Assembly: GCA_934539295.1 (NCBI GenBank) | Contig: CAKTCN010000012.1 | Coordinates: 16,473 to 80,472, forward strand | Origin: an uncultured Allosphingosinicella sp. | GTDB taxonomy: Bacteria; Pseudomonadota; Alphaproteobacteria; Sphingomonadales; Sphingomonadaceae | Reading direction: 5' to 3' | DNA: 64,000 nucleotides | In this document: piece by piece, positions 24,289 to 32,787 of the stretch | Layout of the letters: each line of letters starts with the position of its first letter | Position numbering within the stretch: position 1 is the first letter of the stretch | Program-made: the position numbers and the translations under genes | Notes under the pieces: model-generated | What the model saw: the letters and a program-made list of their open reading frames with translations, nothing else | Databases searched by the model: none | Told to the model about the DNA's origin: nothing

Positions 24289-27200
24289 ATGCGCATGGTT
24301 GATGATGGCCTTAGGCTCTCCGCGTCTGACCTGATGCGGTTCAAGGGGTGTCGACACGCGACCACGCTCGATCTGCGACTGATCGAAGTTGGAGATATGA
24401 GGCCCGGCGCTGACGGTGCTGAGGCAGAGTTGCTGCAGCGGCAAGGCGACGAGCACGAACTCGCCTTCTTGCAGAGCCTAAAGGCCGAAGGCCGTCTTGT
24501 CGTCGAGATCCCGAAGGAAGGCATTTCGCTGGAGGAGTCGGTCCGGCTCACCCTTGAGGCGATGGCGGAAGGGCCCGACGTGATTTTCCAGGGCGCGCTG
24601 CTCGATGGCGTGTGGGGCGGCTATACCGATTTCCTTGAGCGGGTCGAGCGGCCCTCTACGCTGGGCGCTTGGTCCTACGAGGTCGTCGATACGAAGCTCA
24701 AGCGTAAGCCCGATCCAAAGCACGTGCTCCAGCTCTGCCTTTACAGCGATCTGCTCACAACCATTCAGGGCATCGCGCCAGAGGCGGCCCACCTCCAACT
24801 CGGTGACGGCAGCCGCTTCACGATTCGCCTGTCCGAGGTGTCGGCTTATGCCCGGTACGCCCGGCGCATGCTGCAACGGTTTCTTGAAGACCGTCCAGAG
24901 ACGCGACCCGAACCGGTTTCATCGTGCGGCCTATGTCGCTGGAGCGACGCCTGTGCAGAGCAATGGGAACGAGAGGACAGCCTAGCCCTCGTTGCCGGGA
25001 TCAGCAGGTCACAGCGTCAGAAACTGGAGGCTGCCGGAGTGACGACGATGGCCGACCTGGCGGCCCGCGATGAGCGCATCTCGCGCATGGCAGTCGAAAC
25101 GCAGCGCAGGCTGGTCACGCAGGCCAGGCTTCAGTCGGCACGGCGCGCGGGCGGGGCTCCCTCATTCGAGCTGCGCGACCCCGAGCCTGGCAAGGGCTTC
25201 GGCCTACTACCTGCGCCGGATGAGGGTGACATCTTCTACGATATCGAGGGCGATCCGTACTTCCCGGGAGGCCTCGAATACCTGCACGGCCTCTGGTATC
25301 GCGAAGCCGGCGACGGGGTATTTCGGGCCTTCTGGGCGCATACGCGTGACGACGAAGGCCGAGCGGTTGCCGACCTGCTGACCTTTCTCGTCGACCACAT
25401 GCGCCGTCACCCAGCCGCACACATCTATCACTATGCGAACTACGAGATCGCCGCGCTCCGGCGCCTGACGTCCCAGCACCGCACCGGAGAGGCCGCCATG
25501 GACCAGCTCCAGCGTGAACGCCGCTTCGTTGATCTGTTCAAGGTAGTGTCCGGCGCGTTGATTGCGTCAGAGAAGGGTTATTCGATCAAGGATCTTGAGG
25601 GGTTCTACATGGAAAAGCGCGCCGCTGACGTCGCCACAGCAGGCGCGAGCGTGGTCTTCTATGAGGAATGGCGGCAGACCGGTGAACAACGGCTGCTCGA
25701 CGAGATCTACGACTACAATCGCACAGACTGCGTATCGACGCAGCTGCTTCGCGATTGGCTTGTTCGCGAAGTGCGCCCGGCAGAGATGGCATGGCCGGTT
25801 CTCGGCGACATCCCCGCAGATGGTGCGCTGTCGAACGTAGCGGCCGAAGACGCCGAGATTGCGGCGTTGCGGGTTCGACTGGAGCCGGTCCGCCTTCGGC
25901 TTGGCGAGCGGGTCGCCGACCTGCTCCTCGACCTCAGCCAGTTCCACAAACGAGAGGACAAACCTGCCTATTGGGCGATCTTCGACCGGCTGGCCCAAGA
26001 AAGCGAGGAGTTGCTCGACGACCTTGAGTGCATTCAAGGACTCGAGGCAGTCGGACCGGCAGAGCAGGTGACCAGGCAGTCCTTCGAGCGGACCTATAGA
26101 TTCCCGCCGCAGGAGACGAAGCTGCGCGCCGGCAAGACGCCGTGCATGAAGCCAGCGGCGATGCCCGAGGACATCAACTTGCGCTCGATCGACCACGATG
26201 CAGGCACTCTGGTGCTGCGGCGCTCGACCGCGAAAGGCCCTCTGCCTGACCGCCTCGACCTGCTCCCGCCGAAGCCGCTGCGCAACAGCATCCTCCGCGA
26301 CGCAGTCGCCGCCGTGACCGAGGAGATCATCGCCGGTTCGGGCAGGCTTCCCGCGGTCGAGCATCTCCTTGCCCGTTCAACACCGCTATTCAACAACGGC
26401 CATCGCTCGACCGGGATCATCCGGGCTGGCGACGACCTTCCGAGCGCCACGAGCAACGCCATTGCAGCGATGGCCGGCACGACGCTGGCGATCCAGGGCC
26501 CGCCGGGCACGGGCAAGACCTATGTCAGCGCACTCTCGATCGTCGACCTAGTACGCGCCGGCAAGCGCATCGCCGTTTCGTCCAACAGCCACAAGGCGAT
26601 CGGAAACTTGCTGGAGGCCGTGGCGGATCGGGCGAGGGCGGAGCAGGTGAACTGCCGCGTGGTCCAGAAGGCATCCGACGATGGCGACGATGATGCTCAT
26701 CCTGGAATTGTTTTTGTCAGTGACAACGAGGCCCCGGAGATCGCGGCCGCTCATGTCGTAGGCGCAACAGCGTGGCATTTTGCTCGTTATGACATGCCTG
26801 CTTTTGACTATCTCATAGTCGATGAGGCCGGCCAAGCCTCGATTGCTAATATTCTGGCAATGGCGCGCTGTGCTTGGAATATCGTCCTGGTCGGCGACCC
26901 AATGCAACTGCCGCAACCGCTGCAGGGCAGCCATCCCGGTGACAGCGGACGGTCATGCCTGGAGTATTTGATCGACGGCCAGCGCGTGGTGCCGCCCGAC
27001 CGCGGCATTTTTATGCCGGTCAGCCGGCGCATGCACCCCCGCGTTTGCGGGTTCATCTCCAAGGCCGTTTATGAAGGCCAGCTGGGCAGTGACGATGCGG
27101 CGGCCACTCAATCGCTTGTCTCCGCCCAGGGCGCGGATCTCCTAGGTGCGGGCATGCGCGCAGTCTCTCACGAAGGGCGCTCGCAGGTCAGTCCCGAGGA

Positions 27201-27624
27201 GATCGAAGCCATATCGACGCAAGTCGTCGGCCTCCAGGGCGCGAGGTACCGAGACCGCGATGGGCGCGAGCGCATAATAGAGCACGCCGACATCCTGGTC
27301 GTCGCGCCCTACAACGCGCAGGTCAACGCGCTGCGCGCCCGGCTGCCACAGGCCGTGCGCGTTGGAACGGTCGATCGTTTCCAGGGACAAGAGGCTCCCG
27401 TCTGCCTAGTGTCGATGACCACGTCGAGCGGCGAGGAGCTGCCGCGCGATATTGCATTCCTCTTCTCGCTCAACCGTATCAATGTCGCGGTATCGCGCGC
27501 GCAAGGGTCGGCAGTCGTCTTCGCGAGTCCGCTCCTGCTCGAAACCCCCTGCCGCACGGTTGAGGAGATGGCGCTCGTCAACGCGCTTTGTTTGCTCCGC
27601 GAGCATGGGGGTGACAGCTTCTGA
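24289..27624 (+). CDS. TM0106-type RecB-like nuclease / RNase H-like / SF1 helicase fusion
   Basis: 1111 aa from ATG at 24289, chosen for AGGAAAGGGG upstream. Three units are visible. The RecB/Cas4-like nuclease has VVD134TK136 with a downstream QLCLYSD and a Cys cluster SCGLCRWSDAC. The RNase H/DnaQ-like exonuclease has YD318IE320 and D475YNRTD480. The C-terminal SF1 (Dna2/UPF1-like) helicase has Walker A GPPGTGKT (Lys743), Walker B VDEAGQ (Asp845, Glu846), QFQGQE-type motif VDRFQGQE and NVAVSRA. This architecture is known in TM0106-family proteins; the cellular role is not settled but the pieces fit processing of DNA ends. First gene of the WYL-controlled operon. Confidence 0.9.
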   Translation: MRMVDDGLRLSASDLMRFKGCRHATTLDLRLIEVGDMRPGADGAEAELLQRQGDEHELAFLQSLKAEGRLVVEIPKEGISLEESVRLTLEAMAEGPDVIFQGALLDGVWGGYTDFLERVERPSTLGAWSYEVVDTKLKRKPDPKHVLQLCLYSDLLTTIQGIAPEAAHLQLGDGSRFTIRLSEVSAYARYARRMLQRFLEDRPETRPEPVSSCGLCRWSDACAEQWEREDSLALVAGISRSQRQKLEAAGVTTMADLAARDERISRMAVETQRRLVTQARLQSARRAGGAPSFELRDPEPGKGFGLLPAPDEGDIFYDIEGDPYFPGGLEYLHGLWYREAGDGVFRAFWAHTRDDEGRAVADLLTFLVDHMRRHPAAHIYHYANYEIAALRRLTSQHRTGEAAMDQLQRERRFVDLFKVVSGALIASEKGYSIKDLEGFYMEKRAADVATAGASVVFYEEWRQTGEQRLLDEIYDYNRTDCVSTQLLRDWLVREVRPAEMAWPVLGDIPADGALSNVAAEDAEIAALRVRLEPVRLRLGERVADLLLDLSQFHKREDKPAYWAIFDRLAQESEELLDDLECIQGLEAVGPAEQVTRQSFERTYRFPPQETKLRAGKTPCMKPAAMPEDINLRSIDHDAGTLVLRRSTAKGPLPDRLDLLPPKPLRNSILRDAVAAVTEEIIAGSGRLPAVEHLLARSTPLFNNGHRSTGIIRAGDDLPSATSNAIAAMAGTTLAIQGPPGTGKTYVSALSIVDLVRAGKRIAVSSNSHKAIGNLLEAVADRARAEQVNCRVVQKASDDGDDDAHPGIVFVSDNEAPEIAAAHVVGATAWHFARYDMPAFDYLIVDEAGQASIANILAMARCAWNIVLVGDPMQLPQPLQGSHPGDSGRSCLEYLIDGQRVVPPDRGIFMPVSRRMHPRVCGFISKAVYEGQLGSDDAAATQSLVSAQGADLLGAGMRAVSHEGRSQVSPEEIEAISTQVVGLQGARYRDRDGRERIIEHADILVVAPYNAQVNALRARLPQAVRVGTVDRFQGQEAPVCLVSMTTSSGEELPRDIAFLFSLNRINVAVSRAQGSAVVFASPLLLETPCRTVEEMALVNALCLLREHGGDSF

Positions 27625-27640
27625 CGTGCACGTGTGCGAA

Positions 27641-27661
27641 TGTGCTTCCTGTTGAAGCACA
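27641..27661 (+). promoter_or_regulatory. Hairpin abutting the ribosome site of the 86-aa gene
   Basis: TGTGCTTC (27641-27648) pairs perfectly with GAAGCACA (27654-27661) around a 5-nt loop, directly touching AGGAG of the next gene. A small palindrome ACGTGCACGT (27624-27633) precedes it. It may slow ribosomes or RNases between the helicase gene and the TIR part of the operon; there is no T-run, so it is not a classic terminator. Confidence 0.5.
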
Positions 27662-27673
27662 GGAGATTCGCGA

Positions 27674-27934
27674 ATGGCATATTGGGACACCGGCTTCCGT
27701 CACATCGTCGATGTCGATGGGCAATTGCTGGCGATCGACGCCGAGGTAATCGACACCTCGTCGCTGCTCGCTAAGGCAAACCGGCCTGCGGATCGTCCGC
27801 TCTGGCTCGTGCGGGCAGGCGAGCGCTTCGCAATCCAGGCCAAGCAGCTCCTTCGCCTGTCTCAGGACGAGGTGCTTTTCTTCGAAACGTCGGATCCGCT
27901 GAAGGCGAGCATGCTTCAGCGGCTCGCCGCCTAA
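27674..27934 (+). CDS. Hypothetical 86-aa protein in the defence operon
   Basis: Begins MAYWDTGFRHIVDVDGQLLAID. Short strands and a final helix (DPLKASMLQRLAA), no recognised motif. A good ribosome site (CAGGAG) precedes the ATG, and 14 nt separate its stop from the DUF1883-TIR gene, so it is part of the operon and might be a partner or immunity protein of the TIR effector. That role is inferred from position only. Confidence 0.65.
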   Translation: MAYWDTGFRHIVDVDGQLLAIDAEVIDTSSLLAKANRPADRPLWLVRAGERFAIQAKQLLRLSQDEVLFFETSDPLKASMLQRLAA

Positions 27935-27948
27935 AGCAGGAGGAACCG

Positions 27949-28749
27949 ATGAACTTCACGCATTACAACCTCGGCCATCTTGAACGCGGAAGCGTGGTCG
28001 TCGTGACGCTCAGCGGAAGCGCGGCGAATGTCCGCCTCATGGATGGTTCGAACCTGAGCAGCTACAAATCCGGGCGTCAGCATCGCTATGTCGGCGGCCT
28101 CGCGAAAAGCTCCCCTGTTCGCCTGCAGGTGCCGCATTCGGGCACGTGGCACGTCGCAGTGGATATGCAGGGTTTACGAGGCACGGTCAGGTCCGGCGTG
28201 CAGGTGATAAAGGGGGAGGCCCTGCGGCCACTGCCGACGATCAACGAAGCGCCCCTCCGCAGCATCCCGACGCTCGTGCGCGATGCTGATCAGGATCTCG
28301 CTCCCACGCCCGAGGCGCCCGACGGGCGAGTCTTCGACGTGTTCATCTCCCATGCTTCGGAAGACAAGGATGAAGTGGTGCGACCGCTCGCGAATGCACT
28401 GCGCGATTCCGGTCTCTCGGTCTGGTATGACGAGTTCGAGCTCCGCATCGGCGACAGCCTCCGGCGGAAGATCGACCGTGGCCTTGGCAGCAGCCGCTTC
28501 GGCATCGTCGTGCTGTCCCAGGCATTCTTCGGCAAAGGCTGGCCCGAATACGAACTTGACGGCCTCGTGACGCGGGCGGTGTCCGGCGACCAGATCCTGC
28601 TGCCCGTCTGGCACAACGTATCGAAGAGTGAAGTCATCAAATACTCGCCCTCTCTCGCGGACCGCCTGGCACGCAGCACCGGCACGCACACCGTCGAGGA
28701 GATCGCCGGAGAGATCGCCGAAGTGGTGCGCCTGCCCACGGCCGCCTGA
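27949..28749 (+). CDS. DUF1883-TIR domain protein, probable NADase effector
   Basis: 266 aa. Residues 1-90 match DUF1883 (MNFTHYNLGHLERGSVVVVTL, a beta-rich module). Residues 128-265 are a TIR domain: FDVFISHASEDK, VWYDEFELRIGDSL, and W198PEYE202, where Glu202 occupies the position of the catalytic Glu of NAD-cleaving TIRs. Bacterial TIRs often kill or stall infected cells by using up NAD+. DUF1883 is expected to sense or bind a ligand. Preceded by AGGAGGAACC. It lies in the operon behind the nuclease-helicase and before McrBC. Confidence 0.9.
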   Translation: MNFTHYNLGHLERGSVVVVTLSGSAANVRLMDGSNLSSYKSGRQHRYVGGLAKSSPVRLQVPHSGTWHVAVDMQGLRGTVRSGVQVIKGEALRPLPTINEAPLRSIPTLVRDADQDLAPTPEAPDGRVFDVFISHASEDKDEVVRPLANALRDSGLSVWYDEFELRIGDSLRRKIDRGLGSSRFGIVVLSQAFFGKGWPEYELDGLVTRAVSGDQILLPVWHNVSKSEVIKYSPSLADRLARSTGTHTVEEIAGEIAEVVRLPTAA

Positions 28750-28774
28750 ATAGAAATCTTGTCAGGAGTTCGCG

Positions 28775-28972
28775 ATGAGCAAGCAGGTAGAGGATGAGTG
28801 GAGCGGCTGGGACGGCGACACAATCGTCAGGCTCACCGATGGCTCGGTATGGCGTCAGGAGGAATACCATTACGAGTATCGCTACTCGTACCGGCCTCGG
28901 GTCACGCTCGCCGGCAACATGATGCATGTCGACGGAATGACCCGGGCCATCCGGGTCCGTAGGATAGACTAG
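28775..28972 (+). CDS. 65-aa small protein, first of a tandem pair
   Basis: A compact, aromatic-rich sequence with the pattern SGWDGDTIVRLTDGSVWRQ, a YHYEYRYSY run, then MHVDGM and a C-terminal RVRRID. It probably forms a small beta barrel. Its neighbour 10 nt downstream is clearly a paralogue of the same length. AGGAG precedes the ATG. Function unknown. Confidence 0.72.
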   Translation: MSKQVEDEWSGWDGDTIVRLTDGSVWRQEEYHYEYRYSYRPRVTLAGNMMHVDGMTRAIRVRRID

Positions 28973-28982
28973 GAGAAACACC

Positions 28983-29180
28983 ATGCAGTCGCGTGTCGAG
29001 GGAGCTTGGACCGGTTGGAGCGGGGATACGATCGTCAAACTGGCGAACGGCTCAGTGTGGCGCCAGGACCAATATTACTATCGCTACCAGTATAAGTATC
29101 GCCCGCGCGTTATCATCGATGGTCGCAAGATGCACGTAGAGGGCATGCCAAAGGCCGTGCGCGTACGCCGCATCGACTGA
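28983..29180 (+). CDS. 65-aa small protein, second of a tandem pair
   Basis: Same length and layout as the preceding gene: TGWSGDTIVKLANGSVWRQ, YYYRYQYKYRPRV, MHVEGMPKAVRVRRID. About 60 percent of residues are identical by eye, with Trp, Tyr and Gly positions kept, so this is a tandem duplication held under selection. AGGAG lies upstream. May be a nucleic-acid- or ligand-binding module used by the operon; unproven. Confidence 0.72.
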   Translation: MQSRVEGAWTGWSGDTIVKLANGSVWRQDQYYYRYQYKYRPRVIIDGRKMHVEGMPKAVRVRRID

Positions 29181-29275
29181 CCCATAGTCAGACGGGGCAC
29201 GAAGTCCTCCATTCGAAGACCGTTGTCTCCCCGGGGATCGACAATCGGCCTACCGCAGGCAAAGGGTACAAGGGC

Positions 29276-29677
29276 ATGACTGACGATCTCCAGCGATACC
29301 TCCACGTCTTTACCCAGAAGGCCACAGCGGCCGGGCTCCCCGTGCGCAATCCGGGCAGCAACTGGGTGCCGCTCAAGCCGCTGGCGAAGGGCTCGCACGT
29401 CAGCCTCAGCGTCGCGCGAAACCAAATTCAAGTGAACCTCAACAACGATGACGACGCCGACCGGGCCAAGTTCGAGTTGCTCCACGCAGACCGGGCCGCC
29501 GTGGAGGAGGAGGTCGGGGAGGGGCTCACTTGGGAGAAAAAGGACGGTCGCAAGAAGACCGCCGTCCGAGCTACCATGGATGCTGGCTACGGCGACGGAG
29601 AGTGGGACGCCCAGCACGAGTGGGCTCTTCGCATGATCAGTCGTTTCCAGCGCAGCTTCGGGACGCGCTTAGGCTGA
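29276..29677 (+). CDS. DUF4268-like protein
   Basis: 133 aa. The pattern NWVPLKPLAKGSHVSLSVARNQIQVNL followed by FELLHADRAAVEEEVGEGLTWEKKDGRKK resembles DUF4268, a domain often fused to or beside restriction nucleases. Its stop overlaps the ATG of the mcrB-like gene (TGATG), so it is translationally coupled to McrB and may be an accessory or specificity protein. A 95-bp gap to the 65-aa pair leaves room for an internal promoter. Confidence 0.7.
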   Translation: MTDDLQRYLHVFTQKATAAGLPVRNPGSNWVPLKPLAKGSHVSLSVARNQIQVNLNNDDDADRAKFELLHADRAAVEEEVGEGLTWEKKDGRKKTAVRATMDAGYGDGEWDAQHEWALRMISRFQRSFGTRLG

Positions 29678-32600
29678 TGCGCACCGACGCCTTCCGGGCA
29701 TGGCTTTCGGATCAGGACCAGGCGGCATCGAGTGTGTCCACGCGCGTATCCGATGCGCGACGCGTCGAGGCGCATTATGGTGACCTCGACGCTTCCAATG
29801 CGCGGGACGGCTTCTCCGAGATCCTGGCGGCGCTCGCTTACACCGCCGCGGACCGCGAGGCGGGTGCACCAAATCCAAGCCGCCTGCCAATACAGGGCGA
29901 CCTCTACGACAGCTTGGCCTCCTATCGTGCTGCTGTCACCGCCTACCGCCGCTTCGCTCTGGAGAACGAAGACGATACTCCTTCCCAAGCTGACCGCATC
30001 CGACGTTTCGCCTTGGATACCATGATTGCTCCAGCCCGCCTGCGGGGCGAACGGGAGGTTGATATCGTCTCAGGGGACATCCACCGGGCGATGCAGCTGG
30101 AGAACGCGATGCCTGCGGTCTGCTCGGCACTCGGCGGACACAAGTTCGAGACGCTGGCCGAGGTGAAAATTATCGACCGGCAGGGGCCGTCCAACAGCTC
30201 CACGGTGCGCATCCGCTACTCGCTGAACGCGCCGGACGCCGCGAACTGGGCAGAGGCGGAACTCCGGAAGCGCTATGGAATCCCCATTTCCGAGACCAGT
30301 AAGATGCTCGGGTTCGCGTTGGCAGACGGAAGGCAGCTCGCCCTCCAACGAGACGTTCGCAGCACGCAGGTCTGGCTCGAGGACGATACAGCGAAATCCT
30401 CCATGCCCGCCGTCCAGGTCCGGCACTATCTCCCAAGCCAGCCACGTCACTCAAATCTCCCGTCCCGTCTGCGTCATCTGGCGGCGGTGGGCGAAACGCC
30501 GCGACGCGTGTCACTCGTAACGGTCTCCGACCTGAAAAGCCTTCGCCAGGTGCTGGACTGGTACGAGGGAGGCAGGGGAGCCCTCGATCGTGGCGCCCTC
30601 GAGCGGTACCGTCAGATGTTCACCGCTCGCTATCCCGACTTTCGGAGCTTTGCGCAGACGGATGGAGGTTATCAGGCCGAGGAACGCGCCTACAAGGACC
30701 GGTTGATAGCAACGGTGGCCGCCGCGCTCGAAGACGAGCAGCCGGATCACGAACTCGGCGCCCGTCTCTTGAATATCCTTGCGGGGCGTGCCGGCATTCC
30801 GAGCGGCCTCCTTGGGTGGCGCACAGATAGCCGGCTTGCCGCGCTTCGCGAGGCGAGCCCTGGCACCTTGGAGTCGGCCGCGGGCCGTCTCGCACGCGGT
30901 GAGGATCCTACCACGGCGATTGCCGCTTTTGTCGCGGAAGCATGGCCTCTCCTCGCAGATGGCCAGACGAGTAAGCCCTACAGCGAGAGCCGTAATATCC
31001 CCACCATGCTTGCGGCGCTGGTCCACCCCAACGAAGCCTTCGGCATCAACACAGACCCGATCCAGCAGACCGCGCAGGCGCTCCTGGACCGCAAGCTTCT
31101 GGGTTGGAACGCGATGACCGCCGAGGAGTACGGAGAGGTCCTCGGCATGGCCAGGGCCATCCAGCAGGTCATGGCCGAAGAATGGAAGTGGGAGCCCCGC
31201 GACCTCTGGGACGTCCAAGGTTTCATCTGGGCGGTGAATCGCGCCGATCAGCCGCCCCTCGCCGACGAAAATTTCACACTCGCGCCGCACGCGACGAAGG
31301 ACCCGCAGATGCCGACGAACCTCATCCTCTACGGCCCTCCGGGGACCGGTAAAACCTACGCGACCGCGCGTGAGGCGGTCAGGCTATGCGATGGCGAGGC
31401 CCCAGAGGGCGAGGCGGAGCTCAGGCGCCGCTACGCTGATCTCATCGCTGCCGGCCAGGTGCGATTCGTGACCTTCCACCAGTCTTACTCCTACGAAGAC
31501 TTCGTCGAGGGGCTCCGACCGACCACAGGTGAGGAAGGCGAAGGAAGCTCAACCGGAGGGTTCAGCTTGAAGCCAGAGCCCGGCGTGTTCCGCGAGATGG
31601 CGACAGTCGCCGAGCAGGCGATGCGCTCGGGAGGATCGGGAGCGCCCTTCGATCTGAGCGGAAGGCAGGTCTTCAAGATGTCGCTCGGCCGCGCCGGCTC
31701 CGAAGACCATATCTTCGACGCTGCCATCGAGGGCAACTACATCGTGCTGGGCTGGGGCGGCGACATCGATTGGACGCCGTACGAGAGTTACGAGGCGATC
31801 CATGCGAAGTGGAATGAGCTAAACCCAGGCACAAACGGAAACGACGCTAATATCATCCAGACGGCCCGCTTTCGGGCAGACATGCGCGAAGGCGATCTGG
31901 TGGTCGTGTCCTACGGCAACTCTCGCTTTCGGGCCATCGGCGAAGTGGTGGGTCCATACGAGTTCGCCCCGATTGGCGAACGTGACTACAACCATCGCCG
32001 CGCCGTTAGGTGGCTCTTTGTGCCCGACGAGCCGCTGCCCATCACCTTCTACGCCAAACCGTTCACGATGCGATCCTGCTACCTCCTGCGCCAGGATCAT
32101 TTAAGCCTCGAGGCACTGGCGCTCCTGCTGCCCCGCAGTGGTGGGGGACAGACGGCCTCGCCGCCTCAATTCGTCCTCATCTGCGACGAGATCAACCGGG
32201 CAAACATATCGAAGGTGTTTGGCGAGCTGATCACGCTGATCGAACCAGATAAGCGGATCGGGGGCAGGTACGAGCTGCGGCTCACGCTACCCTACTCGAA
32301 GCAGTCATTCGGGGTCCCTTCCAACCTGCACATCGTAGGCACCATGAATACCGCGGACAGGTCTATCGCACTCTTGGACACCGCCCTACGCCGCCGCTTC
32401 ACTTTCAAGGAGGTAATGCCGGAACCGGGTTTGCTTGGGAGCGTAGACGAAACCGACCTCGGCGCACTACTCGCGAAGCTGAACGATCGCGTGGAGTACC
32501 TCTTCGACAGAGAACATCAGATCGGCCATGCCTACTTCATGGGCTGTGAGACTAGGGAGGACCTCGATGGCGTGATGCGCCGCAAAGTCATCCCACTCCT

Positions 32601-32787
32601 CGCCGAGTATTTCCATGAGGATTGGGGAAAGATCGCGGCAGTCCTCGGGGATCCTAACGGCGAGCGTCTGCTGGCGCGCGAGGCTCTTTTCGCACCGCAG
32701 GGCTTCGAGAGCGAGTATGGCGGGGAGCGGTACCGGTGGCGCGTCCGCGAGACTTTCGGACCTGATGCCTATGCCGGGCTACAGTGA
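29677..32787 (+). CDS. mcrB: McrB-like AAA+ GTPase with an EVE-like domain inserted
   Basis: 1036 aa from ATG at 29677, overlapping the previous stop. The long N-terminal region (1-530) has no named motif and probably holds DNA- or target-binding parts. The AAA+ module has Walker A GPPGTGKT (Lys559), Walker B LICDEINRA (Asp837, Glu838), and sensor GTMNTADRSIALLDTALRRRF, as in McrB. Between Walker A and B, residues about 655-810 form an extra domain (VFKMSLGRAG, YIVLGWGGDIDW, MREGDLVVVSYG) that resembles EVE-type modified-base readers. With McrC it should form a GTP-driven nuclease that recognises modified DNA. Confidence 0.88.
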   Translation: MRTDAFRAWLSDQDQAASSVSTRVSDARRVEAHYGDLDASNARDGFSEILAALAYTAADREAGAPNPSRLPIQGDLYDSLASYRAAVTAYRRFALENEDDTPSQADRIRRFALDTMIAPARLRGEREVDIVSGDIHRAMQLENAMPAVCSALGGHKFETLAEVKIIDRQGPSNSSTVRIRYSLNAPDAANWAEAELRKRYGIPISETSKMLGFALADGRQLALQRDVRSTQVWLEDDTAKSSMPAVQVRHYLPSQPRHSNLPSRLRHLAAVGETPRRVSLVTVSDLKSLRQVLDWYEGGRGALDRGALERYRQMFTARYPDFRSFAQTDGGYQAEERAYKDRLIATVAAALEDEQPDHELGARLLNILAGRAGIPSGLLGWRTDSRLAALREASPGTLESAAGRLARGEDPTTAIAAFVAEAWPLLADGQTSKPYSESRNIPTMLAALVHPNEAFGINTDPIQQTAQALLDRKLLGWNAMTAEEYGEVLGMARAIQQVMAEEWKWEPRDLWDVQGFIWAVNRADQPPLADENFTLAPHATKDPQMPTNLILYGPPGTGKTYATAREAVRLCDGEAPEGEAELRRRYADLIAAGQVRFVTFHQSYSYEDFVEGLRPTTGEEGEGSSTGGFSLKPEPGVFREMATVAEQAMRSGGSGAPFDLSGRQVFKMSLGRAGSEDHIFDAAIEGNYIVLGWGGDIDWTPYESYEAIHAKWNELNPGTNGNDANIIQTARFRADMREGDLVVVSYGNSRFRAIGEVVGPYEFAPIGERDYNHRRAVRWLFVPDEPLPITFYAKPFTMRSCYLLRQDHLSLEALALLLPRSGGGQTASPPQFVLICDEINRANISKVFGELITLIEPDKRIGGRYELRLTLPYSKQSFGVPSNLHIVGTMNTADRSIALLDTALRRRFTFKEVMPEPGLLGSVDETDLGALLAKLNDRVEYLFDREHQIGHAYFMGCETREDLDGVMRRKVIPLLAEYFHEDWGKIAAVLGDPNGERLLAREALFAPQGFESEYGGERYRWRVRETFGPDAYAGLQ

